Below are positions 19,777 to 28,772 of a stretch of DNA of 64,000 nt, piece by piece. Position 1 is the first letter of the stretch. The number at the start of each line of letters is the position of its first letter. Source of the DNA: Dyadobacter soli (GTDB lineage Bacteria > Bacteroidota > Bacteroidia > Cytophagales > Spirosomataceae). The stretch spans positions 124,001 through 188,000 of the forward strand of contig NZ_FNAN01000008.1 in the NCBI RefSeq assembly GCF_900101885.1, written 5' to 3'. The translations under genes and the position numbers were made by a program. The notes below the pieces were generated by a model. The model searched no databases, was not told where the DNA came from, and worked only from the letters and a program-made list of their open reading frames with translations.

Positions 19777-19948
19777 AATTAGTTAGGTGACGTTACATGA
19801 TACTTGTAAGTTACTATCCATTCTTTAAAAAGTATCACTTTAAGTTTCATCAAGACAACAAAGAGTAACATATCGATTAGCCTGCGGCACGATTTCAAGT
19901 GTGTGTTGTACATTATTCTTTTCAAATTTTTATTGAAAAAATATCTTC

Positions 19949-19982
19949 ACTAGAAAAATAGTTTGTTAACTATAAAAATAGT
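19949..19982. promoter_or_regulatory. Twin BlaI/MecI-type operators upstream of blaI
   Basis: Two 14-bp sites of the form ACTA-N6-TAGT, at 19949-19962 and 19969-19982, with centres 20 bp apart. The four half-sites therefore alternate every 10 bp on one DNA face. The staphylococcal mec/bla operators have the same ACTA-N6-TAGT core. The block ends 15 bp before the blaI ATG, so it should mediate autorepression of blaI and the downstream peptidase gene. Confidence 0.75.
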
Positions 19983-19997
19983 TTCAATATTTACGAC

Positions 19998-20366
19998 ATG
20001 GAACTTGAAAAGCTGACCAACAAGGAGGAAGAAGTCATGCAGGTGCTATGGAAGCTGGGCGCCGCATTTGTGAAAGACATGCTTCCGGTTTTCACCGAAC
20101 CGAAGCTTCATTACAACACCGTTTCGACCATCATCCGGAATCTGGAAGAAAAGGGTTATGTATCGCACCGGCAGTTCGGCAATACGTATGAATATTTCCC
20201 GGTCGTGAAGCAAGAGGATTACCAGAACCAGTTTGTGCTGGGCAAGGTCGTTGGAGGCTATTTCAACGATTCTTACAAAGACCTCGTGGCCTATTTCGCG
20301 AAGCAGGAAAAAGTGACGCCGGACGATCTGCGCGAGATTATCCGGATGATCGAAGAAGGAGCGTAG
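19998..20366 (+). CDS. blaI: BlaI/MecI/CopY-family winged-helix repressor
   Basis: 122 aa, the usual length. The N-terminal winged helix is visible as LTNKEEEVMQVLWKLG, then the recognition region HYNTVSTIIRNLEEKGYVSHRQFGNTYEYFP. A C-terminal dimerisation helix follows. BlaI proteins bind as dimers and are inactivated by cleavage triggered by a BlaR1-type membrane peptidase, which is the next gene (32 bp downstream). Twin operators lie just upstream. No beta-lactamase is nearby. In Bacteroidota such pairs occur widely without one, so the inducing signal is open. Confidence 0.92.
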   Translation: MELEKLTNKEEEVMQVLWKLGAAFVKDMLPVFTEPKLHYNTVSTIIRNLEEKGYVSHRQFGNTYEYFPVVKQEDYQNQFVLGKVVGGYFNDSYKDLVAYFAKQEKVTPDDLREIIRMIEEGA

Positions 20367-20398
20367 AGTTTTGATGTACCACATTAATCCGCCGACTT

Positions 20399-22153
20399 AT
20401 GCTGATCCCTTACCTTATGAAAGTCAGCCTGGTGCTTGCTGTGCTCACCCTGGCGTACCGCTGGCTAATCCAGTTTGAAACATTCTCTAAACTGAACCGC
20501 GTGCTGCTATGGCTCAACGCATTGGCTTCGTGGACATTACCATTGATCAGCCTTCCCAGCTGGGGACCATTGGAAATGCAAACAGAATTTCACCATAGCA
20601 TACCGAAAGTGGTAGGAAAGCTGCCGATACTCGCTGAGCCGATCACCACCATTCAATCGCAATCGGTCACAGCAACGGCGGAAACGGCAATGCGTCAAAT
20701 GACAGCAGCCGATTGGATCAATGCCATTTACCTCTCGGGCATGTTATTAATGGCTGTTTTCTTGCTATTCCAAATGGGGCGACTGTTAATTATCGTTGCA
20801 AAAGGCTGCAAAGAAAAGTACCCGGGCGGTGCTTCCATCCTACATGTGGCCGGCGCTTCGCCTTTCTCTTTCTTTAAATGGATTGTTCTGGACCTATCGA
20901 AACATTCCGGCAACGAATTGCGCAATATCATCGCGCACGAGACGGAGCATGCGCGGCAGTGGCACAGCGCGGACCTTTTGCTGGCTGAAATACAGCGTAT
21001 TTGTTTGTGGTTCAACCCATTTGCATGGATTCATCAAAAACTGGTACAGGAAAACCTCGAATACCTCGCCGACCGCGCCGTGCTGGACAATGGTTTTGAG
21101 AAAAAACAATATCAATACAACCTGCTTAATGCAGTCATGCACGCACATAAGCTGCCGCTTACCAATTCATTTGCCCAGTCATTACTCAAAAAGCGCATTA
21201 AGATGATGAACCGGAAACCTTCGCATTACCTGGTTTGGGGCAAATATGTGGCCGTATTGGCATTGATCTATGTTTCATCCGCATTCGTGGCGCCGTATCG
21301 CGAGGAAATTGTGGAGCTGGCGCCGGAGGTGATCAGGCCGATTGTGAAACCGCTGATCGGAGAAGTGATCGCCCCAGCAGAAACGGCCGAAGATTCGGTT
21401 ACGAGTACCGTAGCAAAAGAGGAAGTCAGCCCGGTTCCGTTACACGCGCAACTTGCCGGTGAAGCGTCTGATACTATTCAAAGTGCACAGCTCAAAGTAA
21501 AAGGCGTGCTGATCGTAAATCAAACTTTGTATTGGGCTATCACGCCGATGATGAACTGGGAGGATATCAATGCACTCAGGGCGGAAGTTCAAAAGTTCGG
21601 ACAGGAGTTTCAGATCAATCAACTGCAATTCGATCCATTACAAAAATACATTACCGACGTATCCGTTCGCATCGACGCAAAAAATGGTTCCGGAACGGGA
21701 GAAGAACATGGCGAAGCTGAATTTGCCCCTATGAAAGGTTACTCGGGATATATATCCGGGCAGGGAATTGGAATGGGGCAACTTCCTCCCGATCCGCTCA
21801 GCAAGACAATGGAGCAGGATTACCAGCAGGCCGTTGCAATCGCGAAAAAGAATGAAGTAGCCTATTTCGAATACAAGCTTGGCAAGGGCCTGGGAGGTCA
21901 TACCGCAACCACATTTACGCGCCAACTTCTCACGGGGCCGTCGGCCGAAACTTTTTACAACAAGAATGGCTTTGGCAAATCGGCTGAAAATACGTTGCGG
22001 ATATCAGAATACCACAAAAACGCAACCTTCTACCTGAATACAAAGCCATCCACATTTATCGAACTAAATGAAGTTCCGTTTTCAAAGATCGAGCGGGTGA
22101 CGCTGCTGGAAGACAATGCCAGGCGGAAATACATCGTCGTTTATACCGAATAA
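20399..22153 (+). CDS. M56-family (BlaR1-like) membrane metallopeptidase
   Basis: 584 aa. There are N-terminal transmembrane helices at about 5-20, 33-52 and 108-132. The cytoplasmic zinc-protease segment has HETEH at 180-184 and the downstream ENLEYLADRAVL block (about 219-229) that supplies the third ligand. A further helix lies near 283-302, followed by about 280 exported residues. That sensor part lacks visible penicillin-binding motifs (no SxxK/KTG set) and resembles nothing I know. It probably cleaves the BlaI encoded just upstream when its exported domain senses a signal. Confidence 0.88.
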   Translation: MLIPYLMKVSLVLAVLTLAYRWLIQFETFSKLNRVLLWLNALASWTLPLISLPSWGPLEMQTEFHHSIPKVVGKLPILAEPITTIQSQSVTATAETAMRQMTAADWINAIYLSGMLLMAVFLLFQMGRLLIIVAKGCKEKYPGGASILHVAGASPFSFFKWIVLDLSKHSGNELRNIIAHETEHARQWHSADLLLAEIQRICLWFNPFAWIHQKLVQENLEYLADRAVLDNGFEKKQYQYNLLNAVMHAHKLPLTNSFAQSLLKKRIKMMNRKPSHYLVWGKYVAVLALIYVSSAFVAPYREEIVELAPEVIRPIVKPLIGEVIAPAETAEDSVTSTVAKEEVSPVPLHAQLAGEASDTIQSAQLKVKGVLIVNQTLYWAITPMMNWEDINALRAEVQKFGQEFQINQLQFDPLQKYITDVSVRIDAKNGSGTGEEHGEAEFAPMKGYSGYISGQGIGMGQLPPDPLSKTMEQDYQQAVAIAKKNEVAYFEYKLGKGLGGHTATTFTRQLLTGPSAETFYNKNGFGKSAENTLRISEYHKNATFYLNTKPSTFIELNEVPFSKIERVTLLEDNARRKYIVVYTE

Positions 22154-22159
22154 AGACAG

Positions 22160-22183
22160 AAGGCGGCCCATTCGAGCCGCCTT
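22160..22183 (+). terminator. Terminator between the M56 peptidase and phosphohexomutase genes
   Basis: A perfect 8-bp stem AAGGCGGC/GCCGCCTT with an 8-nt loop, followed by CGTATTTTAT. It lies 6 bp after the peptidase stop, between two convergent genes, and may serve both. Confidence 0.75.
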
Positions 22184-22212
22184 CGTATTTTATCTACCCC
22201 ATTAATAAGGTA

Positions 22213-23976
22213 CTATTTCAAATTCAGCTCCTCGCCGATCGCTTTCACTTTGTCTTTCAACGAAGCGTAAACGCTGTCGAAATCCTCGTTCTTTTCCAGC
22301 GCAGCGCGTACGCCCACGTAGAACTTGATTTTCGGCTCGGTACCGGACGGGCGGCAGGTGAATTTCGTGCCGTCTTCGGTGAAGAATTGGAGCACATTCG
22401 ACGATTCGATACCCATTTCGCCTGACGGGATTGACGTCGTTGCATTGGTTTTGAAATCGGTCGTGGTCAATGCTTTGTAATCGTCCATGCGCACTACCGG
22501 CGATCCTGCGATGGTTTTCGGCGGGTTAGCGCGGAAATCCGCCATCATTTGCTGGATTTCGTCAGCACCCGATTTGCCCTTTTTGGTCAGCGAGATCAGC
22601 CCTTCGTAATAGAAACCGAACTGTTTGTAAATTTCCATCAGCATGTCGAACAGGCTCAGGCCTTTGTCTTTGGCATAAGCCGTCAACTCGGCGATCATCG
22701 CGCAGGAAGCGATCGCGTCCTTGTCGCGCACGGCATCGCCGATGAGGTAACCATAACTTTCCTCACCGCCGCCGATAAATTGCTCCTGGCCTTCCTTCTC
22801 GCGGATTACCTGGGCAATGTATTTGAAGCCGGTGAGCGTGTTGTAGCATTTCACATCGTAAGCTGCCGCCATCTTGTCGATCAGGTCGGTGGTAACGATG
22901 GTTTTACAAACGAACTGGGTTCCTGTCAGTTTGCCGGCGTCTTTCCAGGCATTCAGGAGATAGTAAATGAGCACGCTGGCGGTCTGGTTACCGTTCAGGA
23001 GCTGGATTTCGCCGTGGTGGTTTTTCACCGCGATACCTACGCGGTCGGAATCCGGGTCGGTACCCATTACCAGGTCCGCATCGATTTCCTTCGCCTTTTC
23101 AACGGCTTTGGACATGGCCTCGCTCTCTTCCGGGTTTGGGTAAACTACCGTCGGAAACTGGCCGTTGCCTTTCGGTTCTGCCTGTTCTTCGATCATCGTC
23201 ACCGCTTCGAAACCCATTTTCGCGAGCAACTGCGGCACCAATGTCACACCGGTTCCGTGCAAGGGCGTGTAAACGATTTTGAGGTCCTTCTGGCGCTCCA
23301 ATGCACCTTTCGAAATCGAAAGTGAAAGGATGTGGTTGATATATTTCTCGTCCACTTCCGTACCGATTTTAGTAATTTTCGAGGCATCGCCGTCAAATTT
23401 CACCTGGTCGATCGACGTGATCGCATTGACTTCATTGATAATGTTGGTATCGTGCGGCGCCACCACTTGTGAACCATCATTCCAGTAGGCCTTGTAGCCG
23501 TTATATTCTTTCGGGTTGTGCGAAGCAGTTACCACTACCCCGCTTTTGCAACCCAGCAAACGGATCGCGAATGAAAGCTCGGGCGTAGGGCGCAGACCTT
23601 CGAAAAGGTATACCGAAATGCCGTTAGCCGAAAAGATATCGGCGATGATTTTCGCAAACTCGTCCGATTTGATGCGGCTGTCGTAAGCCACCGCAACACT
23701 TTTTTCCTCGTTCGGGAATGCCTGGTTGAGGTAATTGGCCAAACCTTGCGTCGCGGTACCCACAGTGTAACGGTTCATGCGGTTGGAACCGATGCCAATC
23801 AGCCCCCTCAAACCACCTGTTCCGAATTCGAGGTCTTTATAAAATGCATCCGTCAGTTCAGTATCGTTGCCTTCATCGATCAGTTGTTGAATGGATTGTT
23901 TCGTATCGATATCATAATCACCGTTGAGCCAGCTGCTCACTTTGGTCATCACATTCGGTTCCAATTTTGCAGTCAT
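22213..23976 (-). CDS. Phospho-sugar mutase (phosphoglucomutase/phosphomannomutase family)
   Basis: 587 aa, the long bacterial phosphoglucomutase type. The four domain signatures are present: the phosphoserine loop TASHNPKEYNGYK, the metal loop DPDSDRVG, the sugar-recognition loop GGGEESYGYL and the phosphate-binding loop RPSGTEPKIKFY. It interconverts hexose 1- and 6-phosphates in the cytoplasm, feeding glycogen, trehalose or cell-envelope sugar synthesis. It lies 52 bp after the glycosidase gene on the same strand, so the two may be cotranscribed. Preference for glucose or mannose is not decidable by eye. Confidence 0.95.
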   Translation of the reverse strand: MTAKLEPNVMTKVSSWLNGDYDIDTKQSIQQLIDEGNDTELTDAFYKDLEFGTGGLRGLIGIGSNRMNRYTVGTATQGLANYLNQAFPNEEKSVAVAYDSRIKSDEFAKIIADIFSANGISVYLFEGLRPTPELSFAIRLLGCKSGVVVTASHNPKEYNGYKAYWNDGSQVVAPHDTNIINEVNAITSIDQVKFDGDASKITKIGTEVDEKYINHILSLSISKGALERQKDLKIVYTPLHGTGVTLVPQLLAKMGFEAVTMIEEQAEPKGNGQFPTVVYPNPEESEAMSKAVEKAKEIDADLVMGTDPDSDRVGIAVKNHHGEIQLLNGNQTASVLIYYLLNAWKDAGKLTGTQFVCKTIVTTDLIDKMAAAYDVKCYNTLTGFKYIAQVIREKEGQEQFIGGGEESYGYLIGDAVRDKDAIASCAMIAELTAYAKDKGLSLFDMLMEIYKQFGFYYEGLISLTKKGKSGADEIQQMMADFRANPPKTIAGSPVVRMDDYKALTTTDFKTNATTSIPSGEMGIESSNVLQFFTEDGTKFTCRPSGTEPKIKFYVGVRAALEKNEDFDSVYASLKDKVKAIGEELNLK

Positions 23977-24028
23977 AATCAGTTTTAAATAGAATTAATT
24001 GAGAGTATTAAAAGATTTGTGTGCCGTC

Positions 24029-26719
24029 CTATTTATCGATTTCCACCGGTTCCTTCTCGATCGCCGAATATTGCTCCTTGGCTGTTTTGTGGATCAGCTC
24101 CGCAACGAGGCCTGTCCAGCCCGTTTGGTGGCTTGCCCCGCAGCCGCGGCCATTATCGCCGTGGAAATATTCGTAAAAAAGAACGTGATCGTTGAAATTA
24201 GGGTCTTTCTGCATTTTCTCATCCTGACCGTACACCGCGCGCCTTCCTTCCGAATCCTTCTTGAAAATGTCGATCAGGCGGCAGGCAATGGCCAATGCTG
24301 CTTCTTTGATCGTCGTGAGGTTGCCGGAATTGGTCGGGTATTCGATCATGAAATCCTCGCCGTAGTAGGTGTGGAACTTCATCAATGAGTCGAAAATGAG
24401 GTAATTGAGCGGGAACCAGATCGGGCCCCGCCAGTTGGAGTTACCACCCATGATGTCGGTCAATGCCTCGGCAGGCGTGTAATCTACCTGCAAAACCTCG
24501 CCATTGATATAAAACTTGTAAGGATTTTCCTCGTGGTATTTGGACAATGCCCGCACGCCGTAATCCGACAGGAATTCGCTCTCGTCGAGCATCCGTTTCA
24601 TGATCATTTTCATCCGGTGGCCGCGCAGGATCGATAGCAGCCTGTTTTCCCCTTTGCCGGATTCAAACCAGCGGGAGATCAGCCGCGCCAGGTCGGGACG
24701 GTTCGCCAATACCCATTCCACACGCCGTTTGAAAACCGGTAGCTTGTCAAGATTTTGAGGATCAAGAATTTCCACGGCAAAAAGCGGTATCAAACCTACG
24801 ATCGAACGGACTTTCAAAAGAATGCTCTGGCCATTCGGAATGTGGATTACGTCGTAATAGAACTGGTCTTCCTCGTCCCAAAGGCTGATCGACGAATTTT
24901 TACCTCCAATCGACTCCATCGCACCCGCAATGTGCAGGAAGTGTTCAAAGAATTTGGAAGCCATATCCTGGTAAACGCCATGCACCAGCGCGATCTCTAC
25001 CGAAATGCGGAGCATATTCAGCGTGTACATCGCCATCCAGCCCGTCGCATCGGCCTGTTGCAGCTTTCCGCCGAACGGCATAGGCGTCGACCGGTCGAAT
25101 ACCCCGATGTTATCGAGCCCTAGGAAGCCGCCGCTGAATATGTTGTTACCGGTATCGTCCTTCTGGTTTACCCACCAGGTGAAGTTGAGCAGCAGTTTAT
25201 GGAATATCTTTTCTAAAAATTCAATATCCCCTACCCCGTTGTTCTGCTCACGATCGATTTCGTACACTTTCCAGGTCGCCCAGCCGTGTACGGGCGGATT
25301 TACGTCGGAGAAGTTCCACTCGTACGCGGGTATCTGCCCGTTCGGGTGCATATAGTACTCGCGCAGGAGGATTTCGAGTTGTCTTTTGGCAAAATCGGCA
25401 TCCACACGGGCGAGCGGCACGCAATGGAAAGCTAAATCCCAGGCGGCAAACCACGGGTACTCCCATTTGTCGGGCATTGAAATGATATTCGCCGCGTACA
25501 AATGCTTCCAGCCTGAGTTACGGCCCCATTTCCGGCCCTGGTTCGGCCCCGGTTGCGCGGGATCGCCTTTCAACCATTCATATACATTATAATAGTAGAA
25601 CTGCTTGCTCCAAAGCATCCCGGCGTACGATTGGCGCTGGATCGAGCGTAGATCGCTATCCGCTACGTCGCGCTGCAAATCGTCGTAGAACTCGTCGGCT
25701 TCGCGGATTCTCTTGTTGAAAAGATCTTCAAAACCGCCGAATGGCTCCGAAATCGAATGGTTTACAAACCGTAAACGAAATGTAAAACTCTCGCCGCCTT
25801 TAATGGTTTTGGTAAAACGGGCAGCCGCTTTGGTACCGATATTGTTCGGATTGACGGTATTCGATTTCTGTCCGCTGACAATATAATCATTGATACCGTC
25901 CTTCGGATAGGCCGTATTATTGGCCGTACCGTAGAGCTTTTTGAAATTGGTTTCGTTCTCGCAGAAGAGCAATTCATCCGCACCGTCGAGGTAAAGGTTG
26001 TATTTCCCGTGTTTGCGGTGCGTTACTTCGATCAACCGGTTAGAAATACCGTTCATGATCGGCTTGTAGTTGAATGCTTCGTACCCCCACGACCAGGTGT
26101 TGCGGAACATGATTTGCGGCAATACGGTAATCGGCGCTTCTTCCTTGCCACGGTTAAACACCGTTACCTTCATCATAATATCCTCCTCATCGGCCTTGGC
26201 GTGCTCGATGAAAATGTCGAAATATTCGTCGTTATCGAACACACCCGTGTCCATGATCTCGTATTCCGGATCCTGTTTGCCACGTCGCTGGTTTTCCTGA
26301 CGCAGCTTGTCATAAGGAAATAGCTGCTGCGGGTATTTGTACAGCATTTTGGTGTAGGAATGCGTGGGCGTGCTATCGAGGTAATAATACATCTCCTTCA
26401 CATCCTCGCCGTGATTCGACTCCCGGTTGGTCAATCCAAAAATCCGCTCTTTCAGTATTTTGTCCTTATGGTTCCAAAACCCGAATGAGAGACATATATG
26501 TTGCTTGTTATCAGAAAAACCACCGATTCCGTCTTCGCCCCAGCGATATGCTTTGGAGAGGGCCATTTCATGGGTAATATAGTTCCAGGCGTCGCCGTTC
26601 CCGCTATAATCCTCCCTTACCGTGCCCCATTGGCGCTCCGACAGGTACGGCCCCCATTTCTTCCATCCTTTGTTTTCCTTTTGAAGACTTAACCTTACTT
26701 TTTCAGCTCCTTGTGCCAT
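24029..26719 (-). CDS. MGH1-like (GH63-related) glycoside hydrolase
   Basis: About 896 aa from the ATG at 26719 (MAQGAEKVRLSL). An in-frame ATG at 26791 would add 24 residues of non-conserved look, and I prefer the shorter form. It has no signal peptide, so it is probably cytoplasmic. The C-terminal half contains the alpha/alpha-barrel features of the MGH1/GH63 clan: EYPWFAAWDLAFHCVPLA, NWRGPIWFPLNYLIF and the C-terminal TGWTGLVAELI. Such enzymes are usually annotated as glucosidases acting on small alpha-glucosides. With the phosphohexomutase downstream, a role in alpha-glucan or compatible-sugar metabolism is plausible but inferred. Confidence 0.87.
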   Translation of the reverse strand: MAQGAEKVRLSLQKENKGWKKWGPYLSERQWGTVREDYSGNGDAWNYITHEMALSKAYRWGEDGIGGFSDNKQHICLSFGFWNHKDKILKERIFGLTNRESNHGEDVKEMYYYLDSTPTHSYTKMLYKYPQQLFPYDKLRQENQRRGKQDPEYEIMDTGVFDNDEYFDIFIEHAKADEEDIMMKVTVFNRGKEEAPITVLPQIMFRNTWSWGYEAFNYKPIMNGISNRLIEVTHRKHGKYNLYLDGADELLFCENETNFKKLYGTANNTAYPKDGINDYIVSGQKSNTVNPNNIGTKAAARFTKTIKGGESFTFRLRFVNHSISEPFGGFEDLFNKRIREADEFYDDLQRDVADSDLRSIQRQSYAGMLWSKQFYYYNVYEWLKGDPAQPGPNQGRKWGRNSGWKHLYAANIISMPDKWEYPWFAAWDLAFHCVPLARVDADFAKRQLEILLREYYMHPNGQIPAYEWNFSDVNPPVHGWATWKVYEIDREQNNGVGDIEFLEKIFHKLLLNFTWWVNQKDDTGNNIFSGGFLGLDNIGVFDRSTPMPFGGKLQQADATGWMAMYTLNMLRISVEIALVHGVYQDMASKFFEHFLHIAGAMESIGGKNSSISLWDEEDQFYYDVIHIPNGQSILLKVRSIVGLIPLFAVEILDPQNLDKLPVFKRRVEWVLANRPDLARLISRWFESGKGENRLLSILRGHRMKMIMKRMLDESEFLSDYGVRALSKYHEENPYKFYINGEVLQVDYTPAEALTDIMGGNSNWRGPIWFPLNYLIFDSLMKFHTYYGEDFMIEYPTNSGNLTTIKEAALAIACRLIDIFKKDSEGRRAVYGQDEKMQKDPNFNDHVLFYEYFHGDNGRGCGASHQTGWTGLVAELIHKTAKEQYSAIEKEPVEIDK

Positions 26720-26850
26720 TAATCCGTCAATTTTTCGAAAGGAATGAATTTCAATAATTACCCAATTTAGAAAACCGGTTTTCAAAAACACCAGAAACCG
26801 GCAGAAAATTGAAAAAATTTAACAAACCGGCAGGTGGTTATCAGCGGCTG

Positions 26851-26858
26851 CAAAATTA
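26851..26858 (-). promoter_or_regulatory. -7 promoter element for the MGH1-like gene
   Basis: The minus strand reads TAATTTTGC, matching TAnnTTTG plus the C shared with several other promoters here. The predicted start lies near 26844-26847, 125 nt from the preferred ATG. Confidence 0.45.
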
Positions 26859-26909
26859 TGCATAAACCACTCATAATGAGCCACTACAAGTAACCTTCGA
26901 ATACTTAAA

Positions 26910-28610
26910 TTACAATGCAGGGTTTTCGATTCGGGTAATGTCATAGGAAACTTCGCCTGCATAAAAACGGGTCAGCGCAGCCGCCTTTTGCGAGGTTTCG
27001 ACCAGCAGCGGATGGCGTTCCGCGTGCAGCAGCTCTTCCACATCCGCAACATACTCTTTGAACATCAATGGATTGGGCAGCTGGTAAAACTGGCCGTCGG
27101 TGGCTTTCAATACCGGTACCGGCGTTACTGTTCCACCTGCATTCAGCAAACCGTAGCGGCGCCGCGCTTCGATGTATGCTTCGTCGGTAGCATCGAAAAC
27201 GATTTGCTCGGCCGGTTTGCCGGCAGCGATGTTGGCTGTAATGCGGGCGTCTAGCTTAGCGAGCAAGGCGCGGAGTACCCACGTGTGCTTGCCTGTACGT
27301 ATGCGCTCGCGCAGGGACTGGCGCACGAGGTAGGTCAATGCCTGGGTTACGTTTAAACCAATCTCCGCCATTTGCTTGAAAATGAAGGAGGTTGGCGACA
27401 TGCCGGGTATCGTGTTCGGGTCGTGGAGCAGGATGGTACCGTTTTCGGTGAGGAAACCGTCGATGCGTGCGCAGGAGTCGATGCCCAATTGCTGGAATGT
27501 CGCGACGATCATCTGCTGGATCTCCTGGTTCTTTTCGAGCGTGGTTCCTACCGGCGTACGTTTACGGCTGGCGCCGGGTTTATACTTTGTATTAAAATCA
27601 AAAACCTGCACCAGTTTGATCACCTCGCTCGGCGGCAATGCCAGCGGCGAACCGTCGTCGAACTGAATGCAGCCGCACGAAAACTCCTGTCCATTCACAA
27701 ACTCTTCCACCAGCACCTGATCTTCCGCATTGGAGCTGCTCAGCAATGCCTGGTTATTTCCTTCTGAAAAATAGATTTCCAGCTCGCTGATCAATGTCGT
27801 GGGATGGTAGATTGTTTTACCATTTAAAATGACCGGAAATCCGATTCCTTCGTCCAGGTTAGCTATTTTTTGCCCCCAGGCGAGTTTCTCAGCCTCATCC
27901 AGCTCTTTCCACGTTTCAGCATTCAGCTCGATCTGGAAAAAGCACTGGTTCACAGCCGCCACGAATTCTTCCAGCGAATCGTCCTTCACGATGGCCACGC
28001 CGATCGACGAGCCTTGGTGCGGCGCCTTGATCACCAGCGGTAGCCCCAAATGCTTTTTCAAAACCTGGAACAGCAACGGGTAATCCTGCGGAACCCACTG
28101 GCTGTATTTGAGTGTCCAGCTTTTCTTCTCCTGCCCGTTTACGAGGGCGATCATTTCATTTTGCAATATTTTATCGATACCAACCGCGGAACCCATCAAA
28201 CCGGGACCGCTGTACGGGAGCTTGTACCATTCCAGCAAACCCTGTATCGCCCCGTCTTCACAATCGGGGCCGTGCATAGCCAGGAATACGAAATCGAAAT
28301 GTTGTTTGAATTCGGCAGGACTGATCTCTTTCCCGATCTCAGCGGGAATGCCGGCCGCCGCCAACTCCGGGAAGGACTCGACGTACGTTTTGAAGCCGTC
28401 TTTTTGAATGCCCGGCGCAGGGTAAAATTCCCGGATTTCGGACGAATACATCAATTCCTTTTGCAACAGGATAAACCTGCCGAAACTGTCTACAAAAACC
28501 GGCACGGGCTCAAAAAGTGACTTATCGAGGTGTTCAAATGCTGTTTTACCGCCTGCAAATGATATCTCCCTTTCGCGGGAAGGACCTCCAAAAAAAATTC
28601 CGATACGCAT
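26910..28610 (-). CDS. Long ATP-grasp protein homologous to D-alanine--D-alanine ligase
   Basis: 566 aa, against about 310-370 for ordinary Ddl. The N-terminal FGGPSREREISFAGG matches the Ddl start. HGPDCEDGAIQGLLEWYKLPYSG matches Ddl signature 1, with Cys where Gly is usual before the ED pair. KAPHQGSSIGV and the metal-binding end LHDPNTIPGMSPTSF match the ATP-grasp core, with Asp replacing the usual Glu before NTxPG. An extra block (about 225-275) and about 120 C-terminal residues account for the length. It may be a Ddl or a dipeptide ligase of other specificity. It stands alone between a terminator and the MGH1 gene. Confidence 0.82.
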   Translation of the reverse strand: MRIGIFFGGPSREREISFAGGKTAFEHLDKSLFEPVPVFVDSFGRFILLQKELMYSSEIREFYPAPGIQKDGFKTYVESFPELAAAGIPAEIGKEISPAEFKQHFDFVFLAMHGPDCEDGAIQGLLEWYKLPYSGPGLMGSAVGIDKILQNEMIALVNGQEKKSWTLKYSQWVPQDYPLLFQVLKKHLGLPLVIKAPHQGSSIGVAIVKDDSLEEFVAAVNQCFFQIELNAETWKELDEAEKLAWGQKIANLDEGIGFPVILNGKTIYHPTTLISELEIYFSEGNNQALLSSSNAEDQVLVEEFVNGQEFSCGCIQFDDGSPLALPPSEVIKLVQVFDFNTKYKPGASRKRTPVGTTLEKNQEIQQMIVATFQQLGIDSCARIDGFLTENGTILLHDPNTIPGMSPTSFIFKQMAEIGLNVTQALTYLVRQSLRERIRTGKHTWVLRALLAKLDARITANIAAGKPAEQIVFDATDEAYIEARRRYGLLNAGGTVTPVPVLKATDGQFYQLPNPLMFKEYVADVEELLHAERHPLLVETSQKAAALTRFYAGEVSYDITRIENPAL

Positions 28611-28710
28611 GTCTGATGTTGCTGATTAATGCATTCCAATGATGGCCGCAATATAGCTGACTAATCGGGATGAATCAATTTCCGGCTATTCAACGCGCAG
28701 ATTTAAACGC

Positions 28711-28743
28711 AAAAAGCAGCTTCCCCTTCAGGAAACTGCTTTT
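28711..28743 (-). terminator. Terminator of the nifU-like gene
   Basis: The stem AAAAGCAG/CTGCTTTT extends, past one C-A mismatch, through TTCC/GGAA around a 6-nt loop. On the minus strand it ends in a T5 run. It lies 30 bp after the stop at 28773 and separates that gene from the ligase gene. Confidence 0.8.
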
Positions 28744-28772
28744 GACCAATATTTGCTACGTGTTTTCCGCCG

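Noticed and set aside
26720..26791. Longer N terminus for the MGH1-like glycosidase
   Set aside because: The extra 24 residues look unlike the family start. MAQGAEKVRL at 26719 begins at the usual place.
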